64,000 nucleotides of DNA from Chaunax sp. Z400 (Eukaryota > Chordata > Actinopteri > Lophiiformes > Chaunacidae), in contig JBAGJB010000138.1 of assembly GCA_037577475.1 (NCBI GenBank), positions 55,219 through 119,218 on the forward strand, read 5' to 3'. This document shows positions 50,612-60,087 of the stretch, one piece after another. The notes beneath the pieces are model-generated. The model saw only the letters and a list, made by a program, of their open reading frames with translations, did not search any database and was not told the DNA's origin. Numbering within the stretch: position 1 is the stretch's first letter; each line of letters begins with the position of its first letter. Both the position numbers and the translations under genes were made by a program.

Positions 50612-52717
50612 ATGGGGGGGGTATGTCATTTTCAAATTAAGACAGACCAGCCTTTGAGTCCTTAACATGCCCCATAGTCTGCCTGGTGAAAATCCCGACA
50701 TCATGAAAATCCCGGCGACGTCCTCCTCTTTCTCCCAACTTCACCTGCTGAAATCCAGCTGAAATCTGTGTGACAGCTGATAAAAACAAATGAGGACTAT
50801 CAAAACCCCGTTATAGTCCTGAAAACATATGATAAGCGTTGGGAATGTTTTAGTGCCTGGTAAGTAAAATTAACCTTCGCAGTGCAGGTGGAGTCGATAC
50901 GACCTGATGAAGTTCAGTGTATGCCTATTTTCTCTTTTTCAAAGCACTGCCATTCTTAACTTCTCAAGAGGGTGTGGACAATGAACTTAATGATGATACA
51001 TTTTTAAGTGCATCACCCATTTCAAATAACGTTTTCCCAGATTTTCAAAAGTCAGGAATGATCAAGATCATCTAACAGAAGAAACAAATGGATGACTTTG
51101 TGTTTGACTGTACCTTCTGTAGGAAAGGGTCCTGGAGCACCCTTCTGCTGCCCTCTACCAGCCCGCTCTGCTTTTTCATCTCCCATCTGAGGGGCAGGGC
51201 CAGCAGTTGGTGCAGGCTCTTGAAACTGGATCTACAACAAAAAATCTAAATGAATTTGAGCAATCAAAATGAAAACACACAGGCACAGAGAACTCATGAC
51301 GGTCCACCGCTACATGCAACTGGATCCTGATAATACAAATCATGATCCAGATCTGGGAATTTATATCCATATTTGAAGGGGAGAGACAGGGCACTGCCAC
51401 CAATATGTAGTTGAGATAATGCAGATTTAGAGTCCCTCAAATGGATCTGTGAAAGGTAAGAAGTTATATCTAGATAACAATATGCCATTAAGGAAAAATC
51501 ACGGTTATTATTGATAACTCATAAACTACTGATGATAAACATGATTCCAAATGCAAAGAGTAGGTTAACTGTTGAGAATTTCCCCACTGTGGGACTAATA
51601 AAGGAATATCTTATCTTAACTAGTATGGACTGGCAATAAAACATTTTTAGGAGGGTACAAGCAGCCTCGGGTCACCTGCTTGCAAAAAGTTTAAGGATGT
51701 CCAAACTTTTGTTTGCAGAGCGCCCCTCAACCAGGAAGTGCATGTATTCACAGAACAATCAATTCAGGACAATTTGGACACTATTTTAAATTAATGCTGA
51801 CAAACTACCTGGTGCGTTGTACAAGTAAACATTTTGATTCCATATTACATAATTAATTGATTGATTGAAGGTGGATAAAGATTATTAAATATATGGAAGT
51901 TGGAGTAGTTTGGAATAGTTGTCTGTATATATATAATTGGCTGTAAATACATTTTGGATGTTGTAAATTATATTTGAGTTATTTATCTTATAATTTATGT
52001 TTAAAACTTTCACAGATTCATTCATTTAATTTCAGATATCATAAATAGGCTCCATTGAAATAGGCTCAAAATTTAAATTTAACATATCTATAATTGTTAA
52101 ATAAATATCTGTAATACAAATAAAGATAACAAAATTATTTCAAGATATCTTAAATATAATTTATGATATCTTGAATTATTTCTATATATCTTGAATTATT
52201 TACAGATATCTATAAGTCTGAATAAAAAAAGGGAATAACTTGCCATAAATCCCCCTTATGAAAAAATCCAGGTTAATTATGTGCAGTACTTGGAGCTATT
52301 TTATATATATACATATATTTTTGATATATATATACATACCCTACAAACCAATACTGATAAGTTTCTGCTAATCAATAACACCATTATTAGTATATATTAG
52401 TGCCATATAACCTATTAGTAAACATTTTCATGTAAATATGCAGACATAAAAGATTTTTACTATTTGATACTGATTTTCAATTGTCGATCAAGTTACTCTT
52501 CAAATAAATACCAAATTTAGGTTCGAATACAGGCTTTGTCAATGTTTGTTTATGTAGAGGCAGCACATGTTTCCCTACATAAGATGGCGGCCGAGTTTGC
52601 CATCTTCCGCCAGTGAAAGCGCTAGTGTTTTTTTTAGCTCTATGCTCTTACCCCTCCAGGTGCCGCCGTCTCCTGACCACCCCTGCCTCTTGCTCTTGCG
52701 CGTGCCCGACCGGTCAT
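37854..52717 (-). CDS. piwil1: piwil1 (Ziwi/Hiwi), near full length with frame lesions
   Basis: PIWIL1 is a germline Argonaute that binds piRNAs, silences transposons and sits in perinuclear germ granules. Nineteen exons on the minus strand run from MTGRARARAR (start codon 52717-52715) to LLFYL, stop (37854). They cover the Arg-Gly/Arg-Ala tail read by Tudor proteins, N domain, PAZ, MID and PIWI. The slicer tetrad is present: GID (40978-41081), GQE (40583-40653), YRDG (39724-39877) and YAHKLAF (37854-37970). Faults: no exon for the LQFYN-to-IPSHR region before PAZ, an extra base at about 48570, a phase clash between 42248-42435 and 41948-42019, and a 26-G run at 39001-39026 that shifts the frame. 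As sequenced it cannot make the full protein. It is either a decaying copy or, for the single-base faults, an assembly problem. Identity to piwil1 over piwil2 is firm (SIHREPN, MTGRARARAR). Confidence 0.9.
38016..38290 (+). repeat. Dispersed repeat in the piwil1 last intron
   Basis: It starts ttattacctctgccaacgag and includes gtgtttgtttgttgttctgt, the same family as 35835-35990. Confidence 0.5.
38548..38695 (-). CDS. piwil1: piwil1 exon (SPTHYKVVFDTSGLKPDH)
   Basis: 148 nt between ttgcag and gtaggc. It reads YDFYIVSQAVRNGCVSPTHY and ends YKLCHMYFNWQ. Confidence 0.92.
38963..39104 (-). CDS. piwil1: piwil1 exon holding a 26-base homopolymer
   Basis: 142 nt between tttag and gtaagt. It reads PKLSVVVVKKRIATRFFARL, then HGKVTN, a C-run, then GTVIDSEVTRPEW. 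The family has about three residues where the run lies. A run of 25 would keep the frame; 26 does not. Confidence 0.85.
39178..39271. repeat. 47-bp direct tandem repeat, two copies
   Basis: gttaccaacatgtcatcctc and the following 27 bases occur twice in a row inside a piwil1 intron. Confidence 0.9.
39724..39877 (-). CDS. piwil1: piwil1 exon (second catalytic Asp)
   Basis: 154 nt between ttccag and gtgagt. It reads LPSRIIVYRDGVGDGQLSSV; the D of RDG is catalytic. Confidence 0.92.
40440..40530 (+). repeat. Dispersed repeat fragment in a piwil1 intron
   Basis: gaccgacgcgtttgggcttg and tggccttcatcggggtcatc form a phrase common in fish interspersed repeats. Confidence 0.35.
40583..40653 (-). CDS. 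piwil1: piwil1 exon (glutamate finger)
   Basis: 71 nt between gtccag and gtaagt. It reads WYSKCVLQHKGQEIMDGLSQ; the E of GQE is the expected glutamate finger. Confidence 0.9.
40978..41081 (-). CDS. piwil1: piwil1 exon (first catalytic Asp)
   Basis: 104 nt between gtgcag and gttagt. It reads LKHLMIVGIDCYHDITAGKR; the D of GID is the first slicer residue. Confidence 0.92.
41623..41823 (-). CDS. piwil1: piwil1 exon (LSSNRKDKYDIVKKYLC)
   Basis: 201 nt, 67 codons, between tgtcag and gtaagt. It reads VLSSNRKDKYDIVKKYLCVD and ends CKMGGELWSVEIP, the MID domain 5'-phosphate pocket region. Confidence 0.92.
41948..42019 (-). CDS. piwil1: piwil1 exon with phase clash
   Basis: 72 nt, exactly 24 codons (VEYEDHQGSLLRALQHNVGP, QTQM), between attcag and gttagt. 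The preceding exon needs one base to finish its codon, but this exon starts at a codon boundary. One G at the acceptor would restore it. Confidence 0.85.
42248..42435 (-). CDS. piwil1: piwil1 exon (MID, ISAPPLENWILFYTRRN)
   Basis: 188 nt between acccag and gtgagt. It reads YDYDPVTADWAREMRGVPLI and ends MQTAV plus AT, two bases into the methionine codon. Confidence 0.9.
42543..42657 (-). CDS. piwil1: piwil1 exon (DKWGLSFDKELL)
   Basis: 115 nt between tcacag and gtatgg. It reads HADAQAELDKWGLSFDKELL. Confidence 0.9.
42658..46440. other. Large piwil1 intron
   Basis: A 3.8-kb intron between the LTDKM and DKWGLSF exons. It holds the local duplication at 44890-46215. Nothing else was recognised. 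Confidence 0.6.
44890..46215. repeat. Two diverged tandem copies, about 0.65-0.7 kb each
   Basis: Blocks 44898-45560 and 45594-46215 share tcaattattatcaaaac, gagtaagaatg, ttttatacgtctatttttgg, gtaccactaaataaaagaaa and agagagaagagtgtgc in the same order, with indels. Confidence 0.8.
46441..46558 (-). CDS. piwil1: piwil1 exon (LTDKMRCDFNIMKDL)
   Basis: 118 nt between tgacag and gtaggg. It reads LTDKMRCDFNIMKDLGFHTR and ends RLKRFVTNIQ. Confidence 0.9.
46781..46907 (-). CDS. piwil1: piwil1 exon (PAZ end)
   Basis: 127 nt between tccaag and gttaca. It reads QYGLDITDGNQVLLVSHVKR and ends PGPAMLIPELCYLT. Confidence 0.9.
47813..47921 (-). CDS. piwil1: piwil1 exon (PAZ)
   Basis: 109 nt between attcag and gtaagt. 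It reads YNNKTYRIDDIAWDHTPNNT and ends FKNYFKY. Confidence 0.9.
48437..48635 (-). CDS. piwil1: piwil1 PAZ exon with one extra base
   Basis: 199 nt between tgtag and gtagga; 198 would keep frame. It reads LTIWPGYSTTILHYETSIMM and CT, then after the extra base DVSHKVLRSQTVLDFMINLR. The doubled base is at plus-strand 48569-48570. Confidence 0.85.
49231..49500 (+). repeat. tRNA-like SINE-family repeat
   Basis: It starts ggcggctgtggctcagcggt, with A-box-like tagagcgg and B-box ggttcgatccc, and ends tacagtccatttaccattta. It lies where the missing piwil1 exon should be. Confidence 0.65.
49938..50024 (-). CDS. piwil1: piwil1 exon 5
   Basis: 87 nt, 29 codons, between gtttag and gtatca. It reads KNGEKVQITVTLTNELPPSS and P. 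The following exon of the family is missing. Confidence 0.85.
50294..50508 (-). CDS. piwil1: piwil1 exon 4 (N domain)
   Basis: 215 nt between cctcag and gtaatg. It reads TSGRAIRLTANYFRIVSRPQ and later SRRLRCALLFQHDEALG. Confidence 0.9.
50586..50611. repeat. TG microsatellite
   Basis: About 13 TG units followed by a G run, in a piwil1 intron. Confidence 0.95.
50648..50776 (-). CDS. piwil1: piwil1 exon 3 (ERGGRRRDFHD)
   Basis: 129 nt between tatcag and gtctgt. It reads QISAGFQQVKLGERGGRRRD and then FHDVGIFTRQTMGHVKDSK. Confidence 0.85.
51114..51231 (-). CDS. piwil1: piwil1 exon 2 (linker)
   Basis: 118 nt between ttgtag and gtacag. Low-complexity Pro/Gly/Ala-rich linker with AERAGRGQQKGAPGP. 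Confidence 0.8.
51330..51500. repeat. Dispersed repeat related to 16640-16800
   Basis: Shared phrases such as gagacagggcactgccacca against gagacatggcaccgccacca, in the first piwil1 introns. Confidence 0.55.
52581..52591 (+). promoter_or_regulatory. YY1-type motif AAGATGGCGGC
   Basis: Perfect match to the strong YY1 core, 61 bases inside the first piwil1 intron. YY1 sites of this form often sit just after transcription starts. Confidence 0.4.
52652..52717 (-). CDS. piwil1: piwil1 first coding exon
   Basis: 66 nt, 22 codons, MTGRARARARGRGGQETAAP and GG, then gtaaga. The start codon is fixed by the conserved MTGRARARAR tail. Confidence 0.9.
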
Positions 52718-52901
52718 TTTTCTTCAATACTAAAACACCTGTTAATAAAAGGACATTCTAAGATTAATCCAATGCTATGAACAATACACTTGATAAATAT
52801 TCGGGAAATTACTATCTGACATCTAAATAACCTAACAGATGTTATCAAAGTGCTGAAAAAAGTCTGAATTAGCACACATAAGATGATTTCTTTTAGCAAA
52901 C

Positions 52902-52912
52902 AAGATGGCGGC
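52902..52912 (+). promoter_or_regulatory. Second YY1-type motif AAGATGGCGGC
   Basis: The same 11 bases, 185 bases upstream of the piwil1 start codon and in the same plus orientation as the first. Confidence 0.4.
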
Positions 52913-53809
52913 TGCAATGAACTTCTTTTTCAACTCGCACCTGGTGCTACATTAAGGTTAGCTCGTCAAAGTAGTAGTATTTTGATCTAATCTAAATTTC
53001 GTGAATACATCAAATTGACAAATACATTCTTAAGTGAAAATTAGCATAATTTATGTCAATTTTAAGAAACATACTCACTTTGGAGGAAAGTTAAAGGTGA
53101 CTCACCAATCAATGGAGGAATCCGCCAACAAGTGCATCCAAAATGAGGAGTATGAGTAATTATACGCCTCTTCACTGAGAAAATTATTACGCTTCCGCTA
53201 TCTCATGAAACCTTTATTCAGCCTTCTTCAAGGATCATTGTTTATCAAAAGAGCATAATGTTCACCATAAATCCAACAAAGATGTTATTGAGTGGTTTTT
53301 GAAGGAAATTAGCAGAAAAGCCCCAGAACTACTTTTTTAAGCGCAGTGATCCGGATGCTATAGTGTCATTTTCTTAAACGGTGCAATCTCAAATATGACC
53401 ACTAGATGGAGGCAGCGCCCATACAGTAAATATACAGACTCAGGCTTTTTGTATATTAGGTTTTAATGGCAAAACACACAATTTATCAGCTCTCTGCAAT
53501 GACAAATCGAACAAGAACAGATTAAATAGCCCAACACAACATATATTACAAGTGTTTTTCTCAAATCCAAGCCTGAAGTCTCCTTTCCTGACTCATGCAG
53601 TCTCTAAATGATCAAACCCTTAATGGCCAATGTCTGTAGTTCTTTGTGGAGACCGTACACCCGTTCTCCAATCAACTCAGTGACTGTGGATATTAAGATG
53701 ATTCTCTGACATCATTTGATGTGTCATTTGTTTCACACTGTCTTTATTTACCGATGAGTATATGAACACCAGGAAACAAAGACCATCATCTGTATACATA
53801 CATTCATTC
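52913..53809. other. piwil1 upstream region
   Basis: No coding feature seen. A possible untranslated-exon donor (attgattg|gtgagtcacc on the minus strand, near 53100) is the only hint of a 5' UTR exon. Confidence 0.3.
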
Positions 53810-54180
53810 ATTCATTGTCTGTAACCCCATTATCCTGTGTAGGGTTGTGGAGGGGCTGGAGCCTATTCCAGCTGACTTTAGGGGCACAAGGCAGGGTTCA
53901 CCCTGGACAAGTCACCAGTTCATGGCAGGGCCACATTGAAAGTTAAACAACCATTCACATTCACATTCACAGATGCAGTCAATTTAGAGTCACCAATTCA
54001 CCTCTAATGCATGTTTTTGGTGGTGGGAGGAACCTGGAGAAGCTGGAGAAAACCCACACAGACACGGGGAGAACAAGGAGACTCCACACAGAAAAGTCCC
54101 AGGTCCTCAGGTGGAGTTGAACCCAGGACCTTCTTGCTGTGAGACAACAGCACTACCGACTAGGCGAGCCCTGTATACAT
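53810..54180 (-). repeat. Dispersed fish repeat (LINE tail type)
   Basis: It contains ggggctggagcctattccag, caagtcaccagttcatggca, gagaaaacccacacagacac and ttgaacccaggaccttcttg, a widespread module related to 4580-4740 in inverse orientation. Confidence 0.6.
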
Positions 54181-54700
54181 ATATGTACAAATAAATGAGA
54201 ATCAAACGTTTCATCCCAGACATGTGTGCTAGAATCAAACCAGGTGACAGTTAAATCAACTCAGGACTCACAAGGCCATCTTTGGATCAATCGACAACAG
54301 AAAGGCAGAGACTGAGAAAAGACAATGTACTGCATTAGGAAATGGTTTTAATGTGCAAAATTTAAAAGACAATGAGTGCCTGAAAGTTCAGGTGTTAAAA
54401 TAATTCTCCAAATCAAAATCCTGAGTGAAGCATAATGTCCCAAAACCTTCAAACCAAAGAAAAATGCAGAAATAAAAAGCTCATTTTCAGCATTTTAACA
54501 GGGACAGACAGTCAGTGTCTTCACAGTGTCTTTTCACAGAAGACATATCAACATGTAGGAAAGTTGGAAATAACAGAATCAATGATTTAGCTGTTTCTGT
54601 GTCAGGGTCCTCGTATTGTTAATGCTGGCTCACTGTCACACTTTGAACAGAGCTACTGTTAGTTATTAGTAGCACCTGTGTTTTTCCTACTATGACAAGA
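54181..54700. other. Stretch up to the duplication junction
   Basis: No gene seen. In a head-to-tail duplication this would be the right end of the unit. Confidence 0.4.
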
Positions 54701-57700
54701 CTGCTGTGGAAAAGATGTTTAGCCACAGCTTTGACACACAACTATCATTTTCAAAAGTATGACATTAAAACCAAGACAATATTTAAAAACTATTTACCAA
54801 AGTCATTATGGATGCTCCCTGGAGACATCTCAGTTCTCCTGATACTTTTCCAGTATTACAGGATTTACTCCTCATAGTCACACAAAGGGTTTATGTGTTT
54901 ACAGCTACATACAGTTTCATAATGTCCCTATGAAACTCTGAGTTTGACCAATAAACAGAGTTTTGGTCATGGAGGTGATTTGCTGGTAAGTTGAGCAATG
55001 ACACCATCTATTGAATTCACTGCTGCTGCTCCTACCTGTACACTGAAGAAAGGCTGAAACTATTCACACATTCATCCGTTTGTCATTTGATAGAATGAAT
55101 TTCAATTCTGATAGCTTAATTATTTATCAGGTAAAAAGACAAACTGTTCCCCAGCATGAACTGAATACACCAGTTGTTTGGGCTGTTGTTCACACTACAA
55201 ACACATATTGATCTATGTCAACGAGGGTTGGAGCAGGTTTTGTGATCTGCTACGTTTGTCTGATTGTTTGCACGATATCTCAAAAATTTGTCAACAGATT
55301 TTGAACTTTTTCTGTAAGGTTGTAACTTGGACAAATGTATTTTTTGACATTAATATGGGTGCGAATGCAGATTGTGGATCATTTGGATGTGTGAGATTTG
55401 CTGGGGGGCAAATATGGGGGGTAGAGACATGGCACCGCCACCAATACTTAGCTGAGACAATAGAGATTTGGTCATTAAATGGATTCCATGTATATGAGAA
55501 GGTAAGCAATAAATCTAGATGACAGAAGAATAGATCCAGATCAGCCATAAAGAAAAATCATGATAAACACATGATTCCTAATGCTAGGAGCAGGTTTACA
55601 GGGTCAGTCAATCAGCTGGTGTTGGTGAACAACATGAGGCAGATCATCATAGTGTGTGCTGTCTCCTGGTTACAATGATACAACGATTGATGATCTCACG
55701 ATGACACAATGAAATGTGAGGCTGTGAACACAAGCTCACCCATTTCTTCTTTCAGAGGCCTGAATGCTGATGAAGATTTCTGATTCAACAGTGAGAAATA
55801 ATTCTTACAGGATTTTCTTTTGACATAGCTAGGGAACTATTCTCTAATGTTCAGGTTTTAGGACAAAGCCAAGTGCTTCCTAGATGTTTGTGTGCTAATT
55901 GTGGACTGTATTACTGCTGGCTGTGCAACAAACTGCTCAATATTACCTGAACTTTCAAAATATGACAATGCTTTGTGGAAGCCAGGCAAATTAATGTGAT
56001 CATTAAATTAAAAACAGAGGTTTTGCATTAGATTTACAGTAGTTGAACTCATAAACAGTCAGTAAAGGGACATTTACCTCTTTCTTCTATGTTGCCCAAT
56101 GAACAGGTCGTCTGTATTTAAAACTGATGATGTGTTTGCTTCTGATTGGTCAACAAGAGGTAGGCAAACTAGACATCTATGTAATACAGGTAATAATATT
56201 GGACACAGTTATGTTTTTGTGGTAGCAACGAATTTAAACATCCAACCAGCTCCCTCTCATTTAAACATCATAACCTGCCTCACACTAAAACTGAAGAACT
56301 ACATTCCAAAGAATAAGATCCAAACCACATGGTGCTGTTTGTTCTTATCTGGGCCATCAGTTCAATACATGTGATATCACAACAAAGCCTTTCCTCAATG
56401 GTCACTTACTTCCTTTTTGTAACCACATTTCCCAGTCTTCATCTGGGTGGAGTTTGCTCACAACAATTTAATTTAACAGGTTATTTGTTCATTCATTGAT
56501 TGGTTTATTGTGCCATGTGTTCTCAGGAAGTACTTTGGTGCATACTAGGCAGCGGGAAAACATGGCGACATCATTAAAAAAATGAAATGTATACAGTAGT
56601 GGTTTCATTTTGATTCTGCTTTCAGGCCTCCTCTCATTTCTCTATATTTTGTCCTGTTTCATCTCCTCTCTCCTCCATCTTCCTGCATGTGAACCAGAAA
56701 TTGATCTGTGTTCTATCTTGAAGGATGTTTCACTTCTTAAAATGCATCCAGAGGAGTGAGAAGGCCTGAGAGAAGGAGCTATGAGCAAGGATGTACAGGC
56801 GTATCCTCTGCAGATGACTTATTAGAAATAGTTAATAGTAGTTAATAGTTAGTTAATGTACTAAATATGAAAAGTAATACAAATTAAGTCATAAAAAAGA
56901 AATGGTTTGTATTTTGCTACTGTGGGTCATGCATTTTAGACATCACCAAGGTCTGAACAGGACAGACTGCCTTTCACCCTCTGTGTAGCGCCTTAAGACT
57001 CTGTTCTAAATGCATTCCTTAATAATATATTCAAAATGTTAAAATTGGGTTGCATCACAAACATGTGGAGAAACTTCAGAGATGATCTCTCTAATCTTAC
57101 AACCTTTTCCAAAACAGTTGGTATGCTGAGTAAAGTTATTCTGTTTATTTCTTTATTTCTTATTTCTTTATTTAGTCTCTTTTAGTTGCTAATCCAGGCC
57201 AAGGACAGACTGCATAGTTGTAGCAGAATGGGACACACCTACAGTTAGAAGAACAACTCTTCTTTAGGTGAGATCCTGAACCTCACCACTTTATTATCTC
57301 ATGAACTGAGCTGTAATGAAACACTGCTGCTGGTTAGGAAGAACTGAAGACAGACACACTTTGTTTTAATGACTCCACTTTTACTCTGGAGTAAAAGAAA
57401 AGCAGTACTTTAAATATATAATGTATGTGCTGAGACTCATTCATCTGCATAGCTAATGAAAGTGAATAGAAATGGAAAGTTGTGTGTGCTGTTTGTGGAG
57501 CCTTAAAAAATCTGACAGCCAAGTTTTCCCTTGGCCTCATCAAATACGTAAAACTGAGGTTATCGCAATAGATGAAAATGTATTATACACGTAATACACT
57601 GTAGTGTTGAATATAATGATATATGATGATAACTGATATACCCATTAGTGTCAAATGCCCTGTTTGGATCCTTCCCGGGAGGAAAAATATTCCCAATGTG

Positions 57701-58211
57701 GAGGCCTTACAGAGAATGGTAAACAGATTCTGGTTACTGAGGAGGCCTCCACTAAAGACCTATTCTTATTCAACAGGGGTCCATGCTTGTTATGACCATA
57801 TCAAGGCCACTGCTGGGGCTAAAGGAGTGCCTCAGCTCTCTGCATCCTTCCCCAGTAATGAGCAGAGCTCCTCCTAGTCACATTAGGTCACTTCACCAAG
57901 GTAGCAGAAACAAGAGCTGCCAGAGAATCAGGTAACACTTTGTATACCACTGTTAGCATATGCATACTAAACAATCACACTCTATATTGACGTATTATTG
58001 ATTCTGTTATGTATTGTACTAATGCATGTATTTATTATTTGTCATTTTATGTGTTTTCAGATACTCTATTGGGCAGTTCAGATTATTAATGGTCAAAATA
58101 TTCAGAATCAGAGTCAGAAAAGTTTGTGTGTGTGTTTGTGTGCACATACAAGGTATTTGACTTGGTGTTCTGATGCTAACACAAACCTTAACATAAATCT
58201 AAGTGCAGATA

Positions 58212-58952
58212 TAAAAAGAAATTGAGGTGGAAAATGTCTTCAATACGCAAGAAACATAAAATGTAATATATAGGAAACATCTGCAATATACAGAGCAGTG
58301 AAAATAAAAAATAAAATAATGTGCAAATGCATGAGGATGTGCAAGGAGCATGTGCAAAAACAAAAATGTCTGTCATATGCACAGTTTGCAGTTGAGGCAC
58401 AGCCATATATAGTGAGTGGGGGAGGATGGTCCATGTAATGCATGAGTCCTGGGACTATTAATGAATGTGTAGTGGGTATGGGGGGTAGAACAAGAGTCAG
58501 AGTCAGAGTTCGCTGTGCAGCTGTGCAGGGGGGCGGGTGACTGTGCCTTGTTGATGAGGCCAGTAGCAGACAGGAAGAAGATGTTTTTGTGGTGTGAGGT
58601 TTTGGTCCTGATGGACCGCAGCCTCCTGCCAGAGTCTCAAAAAGTTTTTGTCCTGTGTGGGAGGGGCCGGCTACGATCTTCAGGGTCCCGGAGATGTAGA
58701 GGTCCTGAAGGGATGGCAGGTTGCAGCCAATCACCTTCTCAGCTGATGATACGTTGCAGCCTGCCTTTGTCTCTGGCAGTGGCAGCAGCGTACCAGATGG
58801 TGATGGAGGAGGTGAGGACGGACTCAGTGATGGAGGTGTAGAAGTGCACCATCACTGGTTGAACATCCTCTGTTGTGCTTTGTTTTTTTCGGGAGCTGAT
58901 GTTCAGCTCCTACTTGAGGTCCTGAGAGATGATGATGATGATGATGATGATG
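58212..58952 (-). mobile_element. LINE 3' fragment, second copy
   Basis: Duplicate of 19450-20190, same frame breaks. Confidence 0.6.
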
Positions 58953-59714
58953 AAGATGAAAACTCTACCTTAAAGCACATTGATAGCATTAGACTTACCC
59001 TGAGCTGCTGACTGGAGAACATCATATTCTACAGAGTAGAAATGTTGATATAAAACCTTTATTTCCCATTTTTAAGACATAGTAATGGTGAAGTACACAG
59101 GGTTCAATGTAGGCAGACATGGGTATGGACCACAACACACAGTAATGCTAAGGTTATCTCACTGAAACAACAAACATCACAGTGATCCAGCCATCGTCAC
59201 ACTGCTGGGAATATCTGAGCTTTAACTGAAACGACCTCTGGAAAAATCCTCTTGTGATGGAAGAGTCACGTCAGCGCTAAAGTCTAACACCTCTTCGGCT
59301 TAACTTCCTCATCACATCGCTGAGTGACCCTCGTGGTGCCTTAAACACACCTCCTCTGTGTCCTTTCTAAAGTGCCAAGACTGCAGTCATTTTCAAGTTT
59401 AAACTGAATTCTAATGATGTGCACCTTGACTTTTCTCCAGCAGAGAGGAACCTAATTAAAAGTATGAGTCAAGGATATTCTGAAGGACTGAATCCATTAC
59501 TGACATAATGCTTTTGTTTATCCAATTAGGTGCACACTAAATCAAGAATACATATACTCTTAGTCTCAGTGACATTTGTTGTGAGCATTTGGAATCCGGT
59601 GCCTGATGTGACCTGGCTCATAAAGACATTATAAACCCTGTTGTAAACAGCAGGACGTAATCACATTTATTAACCATGAGAGCAACAGCAGTGAATATGT
59701 GTAATGGTTAGTCA

Positions 59715-59726
59715 CACACACACACT

Positions 59727-59813
<87 letters not shown>
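59715..59813. repeat. CA microsatellite, second copy
   Basis: About 44 bases longer than the first copy at 20949-21004. Confidence 0.95.
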
Positions 59814-59814
<1 letters not shown>

Positions 59815-60087
59815 TCATTTGGTGTCAGAAACAGTTAGCTGTAGAAACATTTCTCCTCATTCTGCCTTAAAGCATGAACCACATCTGTAACTAGACGTCA
59901 CTCAGGGAGCGCAGACCTCCAACAAGTCAGTTCAGTTTCTCAATCATGTCATTACACCTAAAAGCACCACTCACTGCTTCCTCGTCCTTCAGTGTCTGAA
60001 CAGGGGTTCTCAGCACATCTTCCTGAGTCTCATTTCTCTTTGGTTCAGTTAAGAAACTACACATTTATTAAGAGAGCACAGTTGTAC

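Larger units (their letters stand above)
15938..54700 (+). repeat. Inferred first unit of a 38.8-kb tandem duplication
   Basis: 15938-25191 is repeated from 54701 to the window end in the same orientation, offset 38763 at the start and 38809 at the end because of small indels. If the duplication is a simple head-to-tail one, the unit is 15938-54700 and contains trappc11, spdl1 and piwil1. Only the first 9.3 kb of the second copy is visible, so the unit length is inference. Confidence 0.6.

Noticed and set aside
37854..52717. piwil2 rather than piwil1
   Set aside because: The MTGRARARAR start and the SIHREPN end are piwil1 features.
52567..52761. Plus-strand frame of 64 codons
   Set aside because: It is antisense to the first coding exon of piwil1, whose peptide is conserved.
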